Shown: piece by piece, positions 10,060 through 19,252 of the stretch
Layout: each line of letters starts with the position of its first letter
Position numbering within the stretch: position 1 is the stretch's first letter
NCBI GenBank assembly: GCA_016871915.1
Contig: VHBP01000004.1
Span: 1-64,000, forward strand
DNA length: 64,000 bases
DNA from: Gemmatimonadota bacterium
GTDB lineage: Bacteria; Gemmatimonadota; Gemmatimonadetes; Gemmatimonadales; Gemmatimonadaceae
Reading direction: 5' to 3'
The notes under the pieces: model-generated
What the model saw: only the letters and a program-made list of their open reading frames with translations
Database searches by the model: none
Told to the model about the DNA's origin: nothing
Program-made: the position numbers and the translations under genes

Positions 10060-11822
10060 CAGCTCGCTCTCGCTGTGTTCCGCGACATCGCGCCTCGACC
10101 CTCTCCGACCTTCCCCCAGGGTGCGAAGGCGTTGGCGACGCCGCGCAACGACGCGCGGAGATCGGGGTAGTGTCGGATGAGGACGTCGGTCATCGTGTTG
10201 TTCTGGATCCAGTCGAGCCCGGCCTGCGTGTAGACCTCGCGGGTGAAGTCCCCTGACAGGAAACGGTCAGCGTTGAGCCGGCGCGAGGCCATCAGGACGA
10301 AGACTCGGAACGCCGTATCACTGAAGCCGAAGCCCTCAGGCAACAGTTCACAGAGATTACCGACGAGGAGATCGACCTCCTCGACGTCGCGGTAGATCAC
10401 CGCGAGCTCGGCCGCCAGCGTGGCGTCACCGCCAGTCAGATCGAGGAACGTCGTGACGGGGCGCATGTGAAACGCCCGACGAAAGGCGTTGTAGCGGGGG
10501 ATTCCGCGCTCCCGGTCCCGCAGGATGTCCACCGTCCCCATATCGAGGTGCTTGCCGTCTGGGAGCACGATATTGCGAAGGAAATCGGGATAGTTGTGGA
10601 TGGTGATGGCACCCGGGTGCGCGATGCCGAAGGAATAGAAGAGGTCTTGGAACGAGAGCCCATGGGCCATAGGCTGACGCGCCCGCTCGAAGACGATCTC
10701 GTCCATCGTGAGCGTGGTGGCAAGTCGTCCGGTGTCCAAGGACCGGAATTCCACCGTGTCAGGGAGCAGCGAGTGCAGGCGATAGACCGCGACGAACTCT
10801 TCCGTCAAGGAGTAGGGCGCCCCATGCATCTCCGTCGGCGACCCCGGGATCCCGGCGATCGCCTCATTCTCTGAGATGCGGCCCCAGTAGCGCCGAAGCG
10901 TTTCACCGGCGACCCCCCACCAATTCGTCTTCATTCCGAGCTGCACCGCCGGATGCGCCAGGATCCCGGGCGTCCACTCGAGGGTGTGGATCTTCGCGGT
11001 GAGCGCACAATTCACGAGACGCGCAGTGTCGAAGAGCTGGTCGCTGGTCCAGTCGGGATAATGCCGTCGGAGGTGATCGCAGATCGCGTTGTGTTCAAGG
11101 GCGAAGAGGGTATGCAGCAATTCCAGGCCGGTCCACCAATTATCGCTGAAGCCGGTGATTGGGATGCCACGATGGTCGCGCGGCAGGAAGTGATCGACGT
11201 ACCCGTCCTCGACAAAGAGCTTGCCGTCACGCGCCTTATTGCGAAGGGCCGCGGTCTCTACCTCAGAGGACCCGTAGATCTGCGATCCATCCCACCATGG
11301 GGTGCTTTTGTTCTGATAGGCCGGGTGGGTGCGATCGATCTCCCCGAGGGGGGCGTCGGGCAGGGTCCGGTGGACGTGCATCCGACCGTCCGACCAGCCA
11401 TCGCCCTCGCGCAGGGGGACCTCGATGTGCCGATCATCGTCATCATAGTGCCCGAACCAGTCGTGCACCATGAACTGGATCCAGGCGGCCGCAAGCAAGT
11501 TGAGCGAGGTCGCCGGCTTGAATTCCTGCCGCCGCAGCAGGCGCTCGCTGATCAGGCGCGGGTTCGGCGTGAGCAACGCCTCAGAGCTGGGGGCCTCGGT
11601 GAGATGCCGCGGGACATTGCGACCGAAGCGCATGCCGGCACACCCCATGAGCGGCCGCTCGAGATCATTGAACTTGCCGTCGGAGTGCCGCACGGCGAGG
11701 TACTTCGAGTGATCCATCGGACACCGGGCGGCGTCCCCGTATGGCTCGAGCGACGGATAGGTGTCGATCAGATTGTACGCCCGCAGCTGATCCCGGAGGG
11801 CCACCAGATTGAGGAGGCCCAT
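10059..11822 (-). CDS. Animal-type heme peroxidase / fatty-acid alpha-dioxygenase-like protein (longest uninterrupted part of the frame)
   Basis: 587 aa; AAWIQFMVHDWFGH (distal His), WWDGSQIYGS, LLHTLFALEHNAICDHLR and EWTPGILAHP motifs of the peroxidase/cyclooxygenase superfamily. Frame extends upstream to ATG 11915 but with an in-frame TGA at 11886-11888. Confidence 0.88.
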   Translation of the reverse strand: MGLLNLVALRDQLRAYNLIDTYPSLEPYGDAARCPMDHSKYLAVRHSDGKFNDLERPLMGCAGMRFGRNVPRHLTEAPSSEALLTPNPRLISERLLRRQEFKPATSLNLLAAAWIQFMVHDWFGHYDDDDRHIEVPLREGDGWSDGRMHVHRTLPDAPLGEIDRTHPAYQNKSTPWWDGSQIYGSSEVETAALRNKARDGKLFVEDGYVDHFLPRDHRGIPITGFSDNWWTGLELLHTLFALEHNAICDHLRRHYPDWTSDQLFDTARLVNCALTAKIHTLEWTPGILAHPAVQLGMKTNWWGVAGETLRRYWGRISENEAIAGIPGSPTEMHGAPYSLTEEFVAVYRLHSLLPDTVEFRSLDTGRLATTLTMDEIVFERARQPMAHGLSFQDLFYSFGIAHPGAITIHNYPDFLRNIVLPDGKHLDMGTVDILRDRERGIPRYNAFRRAFHMRPVTTFLDLTGGDATLAAELAVIYRDVEEVDLLVGNLCELLPEGFGFSDTAFRVFVLMASRRLNADRFLSGDFTREVYTQAGLDWIQNNTMTDVLIRHYPDLRASLRGVANAFAPWGKVGEGRGAMSRNTARAS

Positions 11823-11911
11823 CCACTTCGGGAGTCGGTGCCAGGGAACGACCCGATTGAGCGCTGAGAACCCACCGATGAGGAGTCACTTGCCGAGTGA
11901 GAGCCGATAGG

Positions 11912-13711
11912 TCATTGGACCCCTGAGTGAGTGGAGAGCCGCTGCGACCACCACGGACCGAGCGTCGCCATGGCATGCTCGAAACCGATCGCTTCGGCCT
12001 CTGACAGGCGCGCGAAGTCAAAGAGCCCAATCGCCCCGACGGGCGGTGCGAGTACGACGTCAGCCACGGCGTGCGCTCGCTCCGCCTGCTGTGCCCCGCC
12101 AAGCAGGACGGAGCCGAGGATGGTATCGACAAGTGTGGGAAAGTACGGTGCTGCGCGCCCAGGGCGCAAACGATCGCGGAGGACCTGCCATCCCGTCGGC
12201 GTCTCGGGATAGCCCGAGGAGCGCATCGCATGGGCAGAGACATCCGCCGCGATAACCACGCCCGAGCGGAGGCCGTCGGCGGGGAGATTGTTGACCACCG
12301 CCCCATCGACGTGGAGCGATCCATCAGGATGGGCGAAGGCCGGTTCGATGCCGGGGATCGCCATGCTCGCCATGCACCCGTGGCGCACCAGTCCCTGTCG
12401 ATGCAGATGCATCCGCGCCGCCGTGAGGTTTGCGCTGCAAGTGAAGGCGTCGATCCAACAGTCCTCGAATTCGAGATCCCCAAAATTAGCGCGGAGCATC
12501 TCATCGGCTTCCCTGGCACGCACCAACCCGATGGTCGGGATCGTGTACGCCCGATGCGGGGCGATGCGTTGCCAACCATCCCGGTGGCGCTCTGCCATCT
12601 CATCCAAGGTCATCCCGGCGGCCCACTGAGCGGCAATGAGGGAGCCCATGCTGGTGCCCCCGACCTCATCGATCGGGATGCCTAGAGTCTGCATCGCTCG
12701 CAACAAACCGAGGTGCGCGAGCCCCCGCGCGCCACCACCGCTGAAGGCCACACCTATGCTGATGCCGAGGAGCTGACGAGCGACTCGCGCCCAATCCGAA
12801 GCGCGCCCCCCCCGGATATGGTGGCGTCGGTCGTAGGGTCGTCGCGCCATCCAGCGTGCCGTCCCCCGGACCGGGGACCGCACCTCTTCATGGAGCATGA
12901 GGAGCTCCTGACGGCAGCCGCCGAAGGACGTCGTCACGCGATCCGGAATCTCAGCGAGCCGTGCCGAAGGGAGTACTTCCAATATGAGATCGGCTTGCCG
13001 GAGGCAGGCGGCGTCCCAGCTCGGATGGATGGAAGACGCGAGGCAGAGCACGACCGTATGTCGCTCTTCGACCTCATGGAGCCATCGGGCGAGGGCGAGC
13101 GCCTGGCCGGTGTCCGCTTGACCCTCACCCAACAAATCGCCGAGTGCCGCCACGGCCCGCGCGTGATCGACCACAGCGACATCGCCAGTGGCGCGGAGCG
13201 CATTCGTGAGCCCCGTCGCCGCCGGCATCAGGTCGACCCCCGGCACCGCCCCACGGAGCACGACGACCGAAGGCCGACGCATCCCGGTCCGAGGTGGGGG
13301 CGGCGAGGCCGAGAGCAGAGTGGCGAGATGTCGGCTAATCCCGATGGCGAGGGCCGGTTGCCCCAGCAGGAGCGCATCAAAGCGCGCGCGCCGGATTCGC
13401 CCCAACTCCGAGTCGCGGATCGCGGTCACAGTTGCCGCGCGGCGCTGCCCGGTGAGGAGCGCGAATTCACCAACCAGATCCCCACGGGCGAGTTCGCGCA
13501 CGAGGACGGGACCGTCCGGACCCTCACGCTCGACGCGGAGTCGACCACTCAAGACGACGAAGCAATCGTCGCCCTCGGTACCCTGTCCAAAGAGCACGTG
13601 GCCGCCCTTGAGCAATTCAGGTTCGACGCTCTCCGCCACGCGATCGATTACGTCGGCGGTCAATCCGGCGAAGACACGACTGCGGCTTAGGGCGTCTGCT
13701 ATGTCGCGCAT
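11912..13711 (-). CDS. Patatin-like phospholipase with N-terminal cyclic-nucleotide-binding-like domain (NTE-like architecture)
   Basis: N-terminal cNMP fold (LLKGGHVLFGQGTEGDDCFVVLSGRLRV...VGEFALLTGQRRAATV) and patatin motifs SGGGARG and GTSMGS, DGAVVNNLP. Confidence 0.92.
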   Translation of the reverse strand: MRDIADALSRSRVFAGLTADVIDRVAESVEPELLKGGHVLFGQGTEGDDCFVVLSGRLRVEREGPDGPVLVRELARGDLVGEFALLTGQRRAATVTAIRDSELGRIRRARFDALLLGQPALAIGISRHLATLLSASPPPPRTGMRRPSVVVLRGAVPGVDLMPAATGLTNALRATGDVAVVDHARAVAALGDLLGEGQADTGQALALARWLHEVEERHTVVLCLASSIHPSWDAACLRQADLILEVLPSARLAEIPDRVTTSFGGCRQELLMLHEEVRSPVRGTARWMARRPYDRRHHIRGGRASDWARVARQLLGISIGVAFSGGGARGLAHLGLLRAMQTLGIPIDEVGGTSMGSLIAAQWAAGMTLDEMAERHRDGWQRIAPHRAYTIPTIGLVRAREADEMLRANFGDLEFEDCWIDAFTCSANLTAARMHLHRQGLVRHGCMASMAIPGIEPAFAHPDGSLHVDGAVVNNLPADGLRSGVVIAADVSAHAMRSSGYPETPTGWQVLRDRLRPGRAAPYFPTLVDTILGSVLLGGAQQAERAHAVADVVLAPPVGAIGLFDFARLSEAEAIGFEHAMATLGPWWSQRLSTHSGVQ

Positions 13712-13811
13712 AATATCTCTTGGAGAGACAGATTCTTACGATGCACCCCTTGAAACAGCAAGGGAGCCCCGCCCCGGGTAAGACCGGCGCGCGATAGAAG
13801 GGGCGGGACGA

Positions 13812-16088
13812 TCAGCGTGCCGCGACCCGCAGGGGCAACGCGCGGAGGCGCTGGCCCGTGAGGACAAAGAGCGCATTCGCCACCGCTGGAGCCACCGGAG
13901 GCAACGCGGTCTCTCCCATCCCCGTCGGGACCTCGGTGCTGGGCACAATGTGCACGTCAACCACAGGCGCCTCCGTGATCCGCAGCAACGGGTAGGTATC
14001 GAAGTCCGAGGTGGTCACGCGCCCGTCGGCGATCCGAATCTCGCCATGGAGCGCGGCGGAGAGCCCATCGAGCACCGCCCCCTCCACCTGCTGCCGGATC
14101 CCGCGGGGGTGCACCGCGAGGCCGCAGTCCACCGCACAGGTCACGCGATGCACACGGATCCCCTGCCGCGCGTCGAGGGAGACCTCGGCGACCTGCGCCA
14201 CGAGGGAGCCGAAGCTCCAGTGCAGCGCAACCCCACGCGCCCGCGGCCGACCGTCAGGGCCTGCCGCTAGTGCGGTGCCCCACCCCGCGCGTTCCGCCGC
14301 CAGTGAGAGCACCCGCGCCGCGCGGGGATGTTCGCGCAGATGCGACAAACGGAAGGCCAGGGGATCCTGCTGCGCGGCATGCGCTAACTCATCGATGAAC
14401 GACTCGAAGAAGAAGGCCTGATGCGAATGCCCCACCGAACGCCATGACCCCACGGGGACGGGGAGCTCGACGTCGGCATGAGCCGAGCGGAGCGCGGGGA
14501 TCTCGTAGGGCTGATCCCAGATCCCCTCGGCGGTGGTGCGATCCGGGCCGAAGGAGGTGATCCCGATCCCTACACGCTTGCTGAGTGCACGGAAGGCGGA
14601 CTGGCTGGCCGAATGCGCGGTGAGGGCGACGATACGCCCCTTCGCGTCGAGGCCCCCCTCGAGGCGGGAGGCGGCGGCAGGGCGATACATGTCGAAGCGG
14701 AGATCGTCCTCACGCGACCAGATCACCTGTACCGGGGTGCCGGGGAGCGCCTTCGCGACCGCCGCGGCCTGCGCCACATAATCGACCTCGAGACGGCGCC
14801 CGAAGCCGCCGCCCAGGAGCGATTGATGCAGCGTCACCTGATGGGGATCGAGATCGAGGACGCGCGCCACGGCGTCGCGGGCAAAGCGGGGGACCTGCGA
14901 GCCGCACCAGAGCTCGGCCGAGTCGCCCTCGGTGCGCACGGTGGCGTTCATCGGTTCCATCGTGGCGTGCGCGAGGTAGGGGGCCTCGTAGCGCGCCTCG
15001 ATCACCTTCGCGGCGGTCTGGAGCACCTCGACCGGGTTCCCGACCTTCCGGAAGGGGAGCCCGTCATTCGTCTCGGCGACTTCACGCAGCGTGCGCTGAA
15101 TCGCCGCGGAGTCGAGCGCGGCGTGCGGCGAGGGGGACCACTCGATCTTCAGCGCGGCGAGCGCCTGCTTCGCCTGCCACCAGGTCGCCGCGACGACCGC
15201 GACCCCTGGGGGATCGCCATGCGTGCTCCCCTCGAGCGGGACGACCGCCTTCACCCCGGGGAGGGCGAGCGCCGCATTCTTCTCGAACTTCACCGGCCGA
15301 CTCCCGAGCGCCGGCGGCATCGCGACCGCGGCCTGCAGCATCCCCGGCAGGGCGAGATCGATCCCGAAGAGCGGCGCGCCGACCGACTTGGCGCGCGAAT
15401 CGAGACGGGGCACGTCGCGACCGATGATCGTGAAGCCCGCGGGATCCTTGAGCGCGACCTTGGCCGGCTGCTGCGCCGCCGCCTCCTCGATGATCTCGCC
15501 ATAGCCGATGCTGCGATCGCCGAAGATCACACGCCCCCGTTCGGCGCGGCACTGATCAGGAGGCACCCCGAAGCGCGCCGCCGCGGCCGCGATGAGCGCC
15601 ATGCGCGCCGTCGCCCCCGCCTCGCGCGCGATCGCCCAGACATCGCGCACGCTCGAGGAGCCCCCCGTCATCAGGACGCCGATCTCGCGCGCCGTCTTCG
15701 CGGTGAACCAGTGCAGCGTGCGACCGAGCGCCGAGGTCGCCTGATCGGGGTGGAGCGGAAGCCCGTCGGCAAGCGCGGCGATGTTCCCGTAGATCGTGTC
15801 GATCGGGGCGTGCACCACCTGCACCGACGCGAAGGGGACCTCGAGCTCCTCGGCCACCAACATCGCGAGCGCGGTGTGGATCCCCTGCCCCATCTCCGCC
15901 TTGGGGGAGATCACCGTCACCGTGCCATCGGGGGCGATCGCGAGCCACCCGTTCAGCTGGACGGTGCCGTCAGGGAGATCGGCGGCGTGCTTGGCGCGCA
16001 GGCGCTGCCGCGGCGGGACGAGGGACCATCCGACGACGAGGGCGCCAGTGGCCCCGAGGCCCAAGAGGAGGAAGGTGCGGCGCCGCAT
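13812..16088 (-). CDS. Xanthine dehydrogenase-family molybdopterin-binding subunit (isoquinoline 1-oxidoreductase beta-like, IorB type)
   Basis: 758 aa; Tat-like leader MRRRTFLLLGLG; AIAPDGTVTVISPKAEMGQGIHTALAMLVAEELEVPF; LGGGFGRRLEVDYVAQAA. Confidence 0.9.
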   Translation of the reverse strand: MRRRTFLLLGLGATGALVVGWSLVPPRQRLRAKHAADLPDGTVQLNGWLAIAPDGTVTVISPKAEMGQGIHTALAMLVAEELEVPFASVQVVHAPIDTIYGNIAALADGLPLHPDQATSALGRTLHWFTAKTAREIGVLMTGGSSSVRDVWAIAREAGATARMALIAAAAARFGVPPDQCRAERGRVIFGDRSIGYGEIIEEAAAQQPAKVALKDPAGFTIIGRDVPRLDSRAKSVGAPLFGIDLALPGMLQAAVAMPPALGSRPVKFEKNAALALPGVKAVVPLEGSTHGDPPGVAVVAATWWQAKQALAALKIEWSPSPHAALDSAAIQRTLREVAETNDGLPFRKVGNPVEVLQTAAKVIEARYEAPYLAHATMEPMNATVRTEGDSAELWCGSQVPRFARDAVARVLDLDPHQVTLHQSLLGGGFGRRLEVDYVAQAAAVAKALPGTPVQVIWSREDDLRFDMYRPAAASRLEGGLDAKGRIVALTAHSASQSAFRALSKRVGIGITSFGPDRTTAEGIWDQPYEIPALRSAHADVELPVPVGSWRSVGHSHQAFFFESFIDELAHAAQQDPLAFRLSHLREHPRAARVLSLAAERAGWGTALAAGPDGRPRARGVALHWSFGSLVAQVAEVSLDARQGIRVHRVTCAVDCGLAVHPRGIRQQVEGAVLDGLSAALHGEIRIADGRVTTSDFDTYPLLRITEAPVVDVHIVPSTEVPTGMGETALPPVAPAVANALFVLTGQRLRALPLRVAAR

Positions 16089-16115
16089 CAGGTAGAAGAT
16101 GCCACGCCGACGCCG

Positions 16116-17996
16116 TCAGCGCACGCCCGTCGCGATCCCGTCCTCCAACCGCCGCGTCGTCGCGATCAACCGATCGCTCAGCGTCCGCAGCAACCCGATC
16201 GCGAGGCGCGGGTGCTGCGTCAGCAGCTCGAGGAGCACCTCGCCGGGGAGGAGGAGGGTTCGCACCGGGGTGACCGCGACCACATCGGCGGTCGCGGCGG
16301 TGGCATTGAGGGTGGAGAGCTCGCCGATCGCAGCGGGGCGCGTGAGGCGCGCGACCACCGCCTGCCCTGCCGCACGATCCTGACGGACCTCGACCTCTCC
16401 CTCCATCAGGAAACGGATCCCATCGGCCGGCGCGCCCTGCGCGACGAGCCGCGTCCCGGCCGGAAGGGACTCCTCGCGCACGCGCTCGGCGACATGCACC
16501 AGCACGGCGGGATCGACTTCGAGGAAGGCCTGCGTCTCCTTGAGGAAGAGGACGCGATCGATGAGTGAGGTCATGTGCGAGTCGAGAGGGGGAAGATGGC
16601 CGGCGTCGGCGCCGAGCTGATGGGCGGTGAGGCGGACCCAGCGATCGTCGTGGCGTGTGAGGCGATCGACGAGGGCGCGACCCGCGCCGACCGTGGCGGG
16701 ACGCATCGGCCGGTCGTCACCAAGGGCGCGACGCCACGCCTGCACGGTGTGCAGGTCGTGTTCGAGCGCGGCGCGCAGGTGCGCCGCGGCGGGTAGCGAA
16801 GCCGATGCGAGCGCGGCGCGGTCCAGTGCCTCACGACGCCGCCAGCGGCGGCGGACGCGTGACACGGGCCACCGGCGATCGAGGGTGAGGGTGGGGCCGC
16901 GCCGGTGCACGAGCTGCTCGAGCACCTGCTCGCGGCGTGCATCACGCCCGCGGAGCCATCGCGCGAGCGTGGTCGTTTCGCGGGCCGGTGCCTGCGTGGC
17001 CACCTGCGCGGCGAGCGCCGCCGCCTCGGCGATCTGCCTCGCCTCGGTCCAGGCGCGCACCGTCGGTACCAGCGAGGCGCCCCCTTCGGCAAGTTGGCGC
17101 ATCGCGAGCTCCGCGATCGCGGGATCGCGGGCGGCCATCGCGAGGATGATCTCCGTCGTCGCTCCGTCGATGTTCCCGCCGCGAGTGCGCCACCCCTGCA
17201 TGGCGTGCCACATGCGCAGCGGGCGCAGACTCAACACCTCGACGAGCCCGGCGATCGAGGTGGCCGTGGCATCGATGAGGCGCTCGACTGCGGCGCGCTC
17301 GCGATCGTCCTGCGCATGCAACAGGAGCGCGGTCTGGAACCAGGAGGCCTCGCGCGCGTGGAGGAGGATCCGCTGCCCCATCGCCATCGTGAGACGCCGC
17401 GCGAGCTTGTTCCCCAGATAGAAGACGGGGTGGAATGCCGCGAGCACGGTGTCCTGGATGTGCGGGAGACTCTCCCAGGCGATCGCGTTGATGCGCAGGA
17501 AGTCGCGATAGCGCACCACGGGCACCCCCGCCTGGCTCCCGCGCAGGACGCTCGTGCGCTCGAGATGCGCAAGGTCGCCGGCGTAGCGAGAGGCGCCCAA
17601 GGTGACGAAGGCGAGGTCGTAGTTGATGTGCGCATTCATCCCGAGGAGCATCGCCTCGAGCACCGAGGCGCGCCCCGACTCGCTCGCCGCGAAGGCGTGA
17701 CGCCAGGCGCCGCACTGCGCGGGATCGCGACGCTCCCACCGTGCCTTCTGCTCGAGATAGACCTCGACGAAGCGACAGCACATGTCGATCGCCCAGGCGG
17801 GATCCTCGAAGCGATCGGCGCGCACGCCGGCGAGGACCTCACGCGAGAAGGTGAGGTAGGTGAGCTGGAAGACGGCGCGGCGATCGCCGCTGGCCTGCAT
17901 CGCGGCCAGGTCGCGCGCCATCGTCACGATGTGGCCTTCGAAGATCCCGATGTCGTAGCCCCCCGCCGGTGGGGCCTGTTGCCCGATGAGCGTCAT
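16116..17996 (-). CDS. DUF5995-family protein with C-terminal cyclic-nucleotide-binding-like domain
   Basis: N-terminal LTYLTFSREVL...GMNAHINYDLAFVTL typical of DUF5995; C-terminal RLVAQGAPADGIRFLMEGEVEVRQ...IGELSTLNATAATADV cNMP-like fold. Confidence 0.75.
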   Translation of the reverse strand: MTLIGQQAPPAGGYDIGIFEGHIVTMARDLAAMQASGDRRAVFQLTYLTFSREVLAGVRADRFEDPAWAIDMCCRFVEVYLEQKARWERRDPAQCGAWRHAFAASESGRASVLEAMLLGMNAHINYDLAFVTLGASRYAGDLAHLERTSVLRGSQAGVPVVRYRDFLRINAIAWESLPHIQDTVLAAFHPVFYLGNKLARRLTMAMGQRILLHAREASWFQTALLLHAQDDRERAAVERLIDATATSIAGLVEVLSLRPLRMWHAMQGWRTRGGNIDGATTEIILAMAARDPAIAELAMRQLAEGGASLVPTVRAWTEARQIAEAAALAAQVATQAPARETTTLARWLRGRDARREQVLEQLVHRRGPTLTLDRRWPVSRVRRRWRRREALDRAALASASLPAAAHLRAALEHDLHTVQAWRRALGDDRPMRPATVGAGRALVDRLTRHDDRWVRLTAHQLGADAGHLPPLDSHMTSLIDRVLFLKETQAFLEVDPAVLVHVAERVREESLPAGTRLVAQGAPADGIRFLMEGEVEVRQDRAAGQAVVARLTRPAAIGELSTLNATAATADVVAVTPVRTLLLPGEVLLELLTQHPRLAIGLLRTLSDRLIATTRRLEDGIATGVR

Positions 17997-18006
17997 GCGC
18001 GCGGGA

Positions 18007-19086
18007 TCAGGTGGTGAGGGCGCGCGCGGCGTCGGCGATCACCTGTAGCGCGTGCTCGACCCCTTGGACGGTGTGCTCCCCCATGTGACCGACGCGAAGC
18101 GTGGTCGGCGCGAGCGGTCCATACCCCGTGCCGAGCGTCACGCCGCGCTCGCGCACCGCGGCCCAGAGTCGCTCGACGCCGATCCCGGTGGGGATGGTGA
18201 GCACACTCACGGTGGGGGCGCGGATCCCCTTGGGGGCGAGGATCCCGATGCCGAGTGCGCCGCCCTCGCCTGACTCGACCCAACGCTCGACAGCGTGCTG
18301 CATCGCGTGATGGCGAGCCCAGCGGACATCCATCGTCTCGTCGACGATCCGATCGAGGGCGACGTCGAGGGCGTAGAAGAGGGAGACCGCGGGAGTGGCG
18401 GGCGTATTGTGCTGCGCCGCGAAGGTGTCGAGCTCGATGAGATCGAGGTAGCGACCGCGCGCGGGTTGTGCGGCGGCCTGCGCGAGGAAGGACTCACTCG
18501 CGACGGCGAAGCTCAGCCCTGGGGGGGCGGCGATCGCCTTCTGCGAGCCACTCAGGACATAGTCGAGCGCCCAGGCATCGGTCTCGAGCGCGGCGCCACC
18601 CAGTCCGGTGACCGAATCGATGAGTGCGACGGCGCCAAAGCGGTGCGCGAGGGCGGTGATCGCCTGCGGGTCCTGCAGCACACCGGTGGTGGTCTCAGAG
18701 TGCGCACCGGTGACGACGGCGAAGCGGCCGGTGCGGAGCGCGTCCTCCACCTGCTCGAGGGGGACGGCCTCACCCCAAGGGACGCTGATCTCCTCGACCT
18801 CACGGCCACAACCCCGCGCGATGGCGGAGTAGCGCCCGGAGAAGGCGCCGTTCACGAGCGAGAGGACGCGGCCCGCCGGCGCGGCGCGCATCCCGGCTTC
18901 CATCATCCCTGTCGCACTCGCGGTGTGGATGTAGACGGGGCGCGTGGTGCGGAAGACCGTCTGCAGCCGCGCCGCGCACCGCGCATAGAGCGCCTCGAAG
19001 GCCGCGCTCCGATGCGGGATCATCGGCTGGGTCATCGCCGCGAGGACCTCGGGGCGGACTTCGGTGGGGCCGGGGACAAGGAACAT
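18007..19086 (-). CDS. Class V aminotransferase (alanine-glyoxylate / serine-pyruvate aminotransferase family)
   Basis: MFLVPGPTEVRPEVLAAMTQPMIPHRSAAF...; PLP lysine region DYVLSGSQKAIAAPPGLSF. Confidence 0.9.
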   Translation of the reverse strand: MFLVPGPTEVRPEVLAAMTQPMIPHRSAAFEALYARCAARLQTVFRTTRPVYIHTASATGMMEAGMRAAPAGRVLSLVNGAFSGRYSAIARGCGREVEEISVPWGEAVPLEQVEDALRTGRFAVVTGAHSETTTGVLQDPQAITALAHRFGAVALIDSVTGLGGAALETDAWALDYVLSGSQKAIAAPPGLSFAVASESFLAQAAAQPARGRYLDLIELDTFAAQHNTPATPAVSLFYALDVALDRIVDETMDVRWARHHAMQHAVERWVESGEGGALGIGILAPKGIRAPTVSVLTIPTGIGVERLWAAVRERGVTLGTGYGPLAPTTLRVGHMGEHTVQGVEHALQVIADAARALTT

Positions 19087-19090
19087 ATCG

Positions 19091-19195
19091 AAAGCTTAAG
19101 GCTGAAGGCTGAAAGCTGAAAGCCAACGGCCCGGTTTCTAGCCTTCAGCTTCTAGCCTCCAGCTTCTAGCCTCCAGCTTCTAGCCTCCAGCTTCC
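19091..19195. repeat. Heptamer tandem repeats in inverted arrangement (site A)
   Basis: Left arm AAAGCTTAAGGCTGAAGGCTGAAAGCTGAAAGCC, right arm TTTCTAGCCTTCAGCTTCTAGCCTCCAGCTTCTAGCCTCCAGCTTC; copies at 26505-26599 and 28594-28675. Confidence 0.85.
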
Positions 19196-19206
19196 CGAGC
19201 GCGCCG

Positions 19207-19248
19207 CCTGTCACCTGCCCCCTGTCACCTGCCCCCTGTCACCTGCCC
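19207..19248. repeat. Three exact tandem copies of a 14-bp unit CCTGTCACCTGCCC
   Basis: Direct reading; two 7-nt half-units per repeat. Confidence 0.9.
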
Positions 19249-19252
19249 CCTG

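Noticed and set aside
14478-16568. 696-aa plus-strand ORF opposite the IorB-like gene
   Set aside because: Antisense frame, low-complexity Arg/Glu/Gly composition, no domain motif.
19207-19248. CRISPR-like tandem repeat
   Set aside because: Unit is only 14 bp with no spacers; simple tandem repeat.
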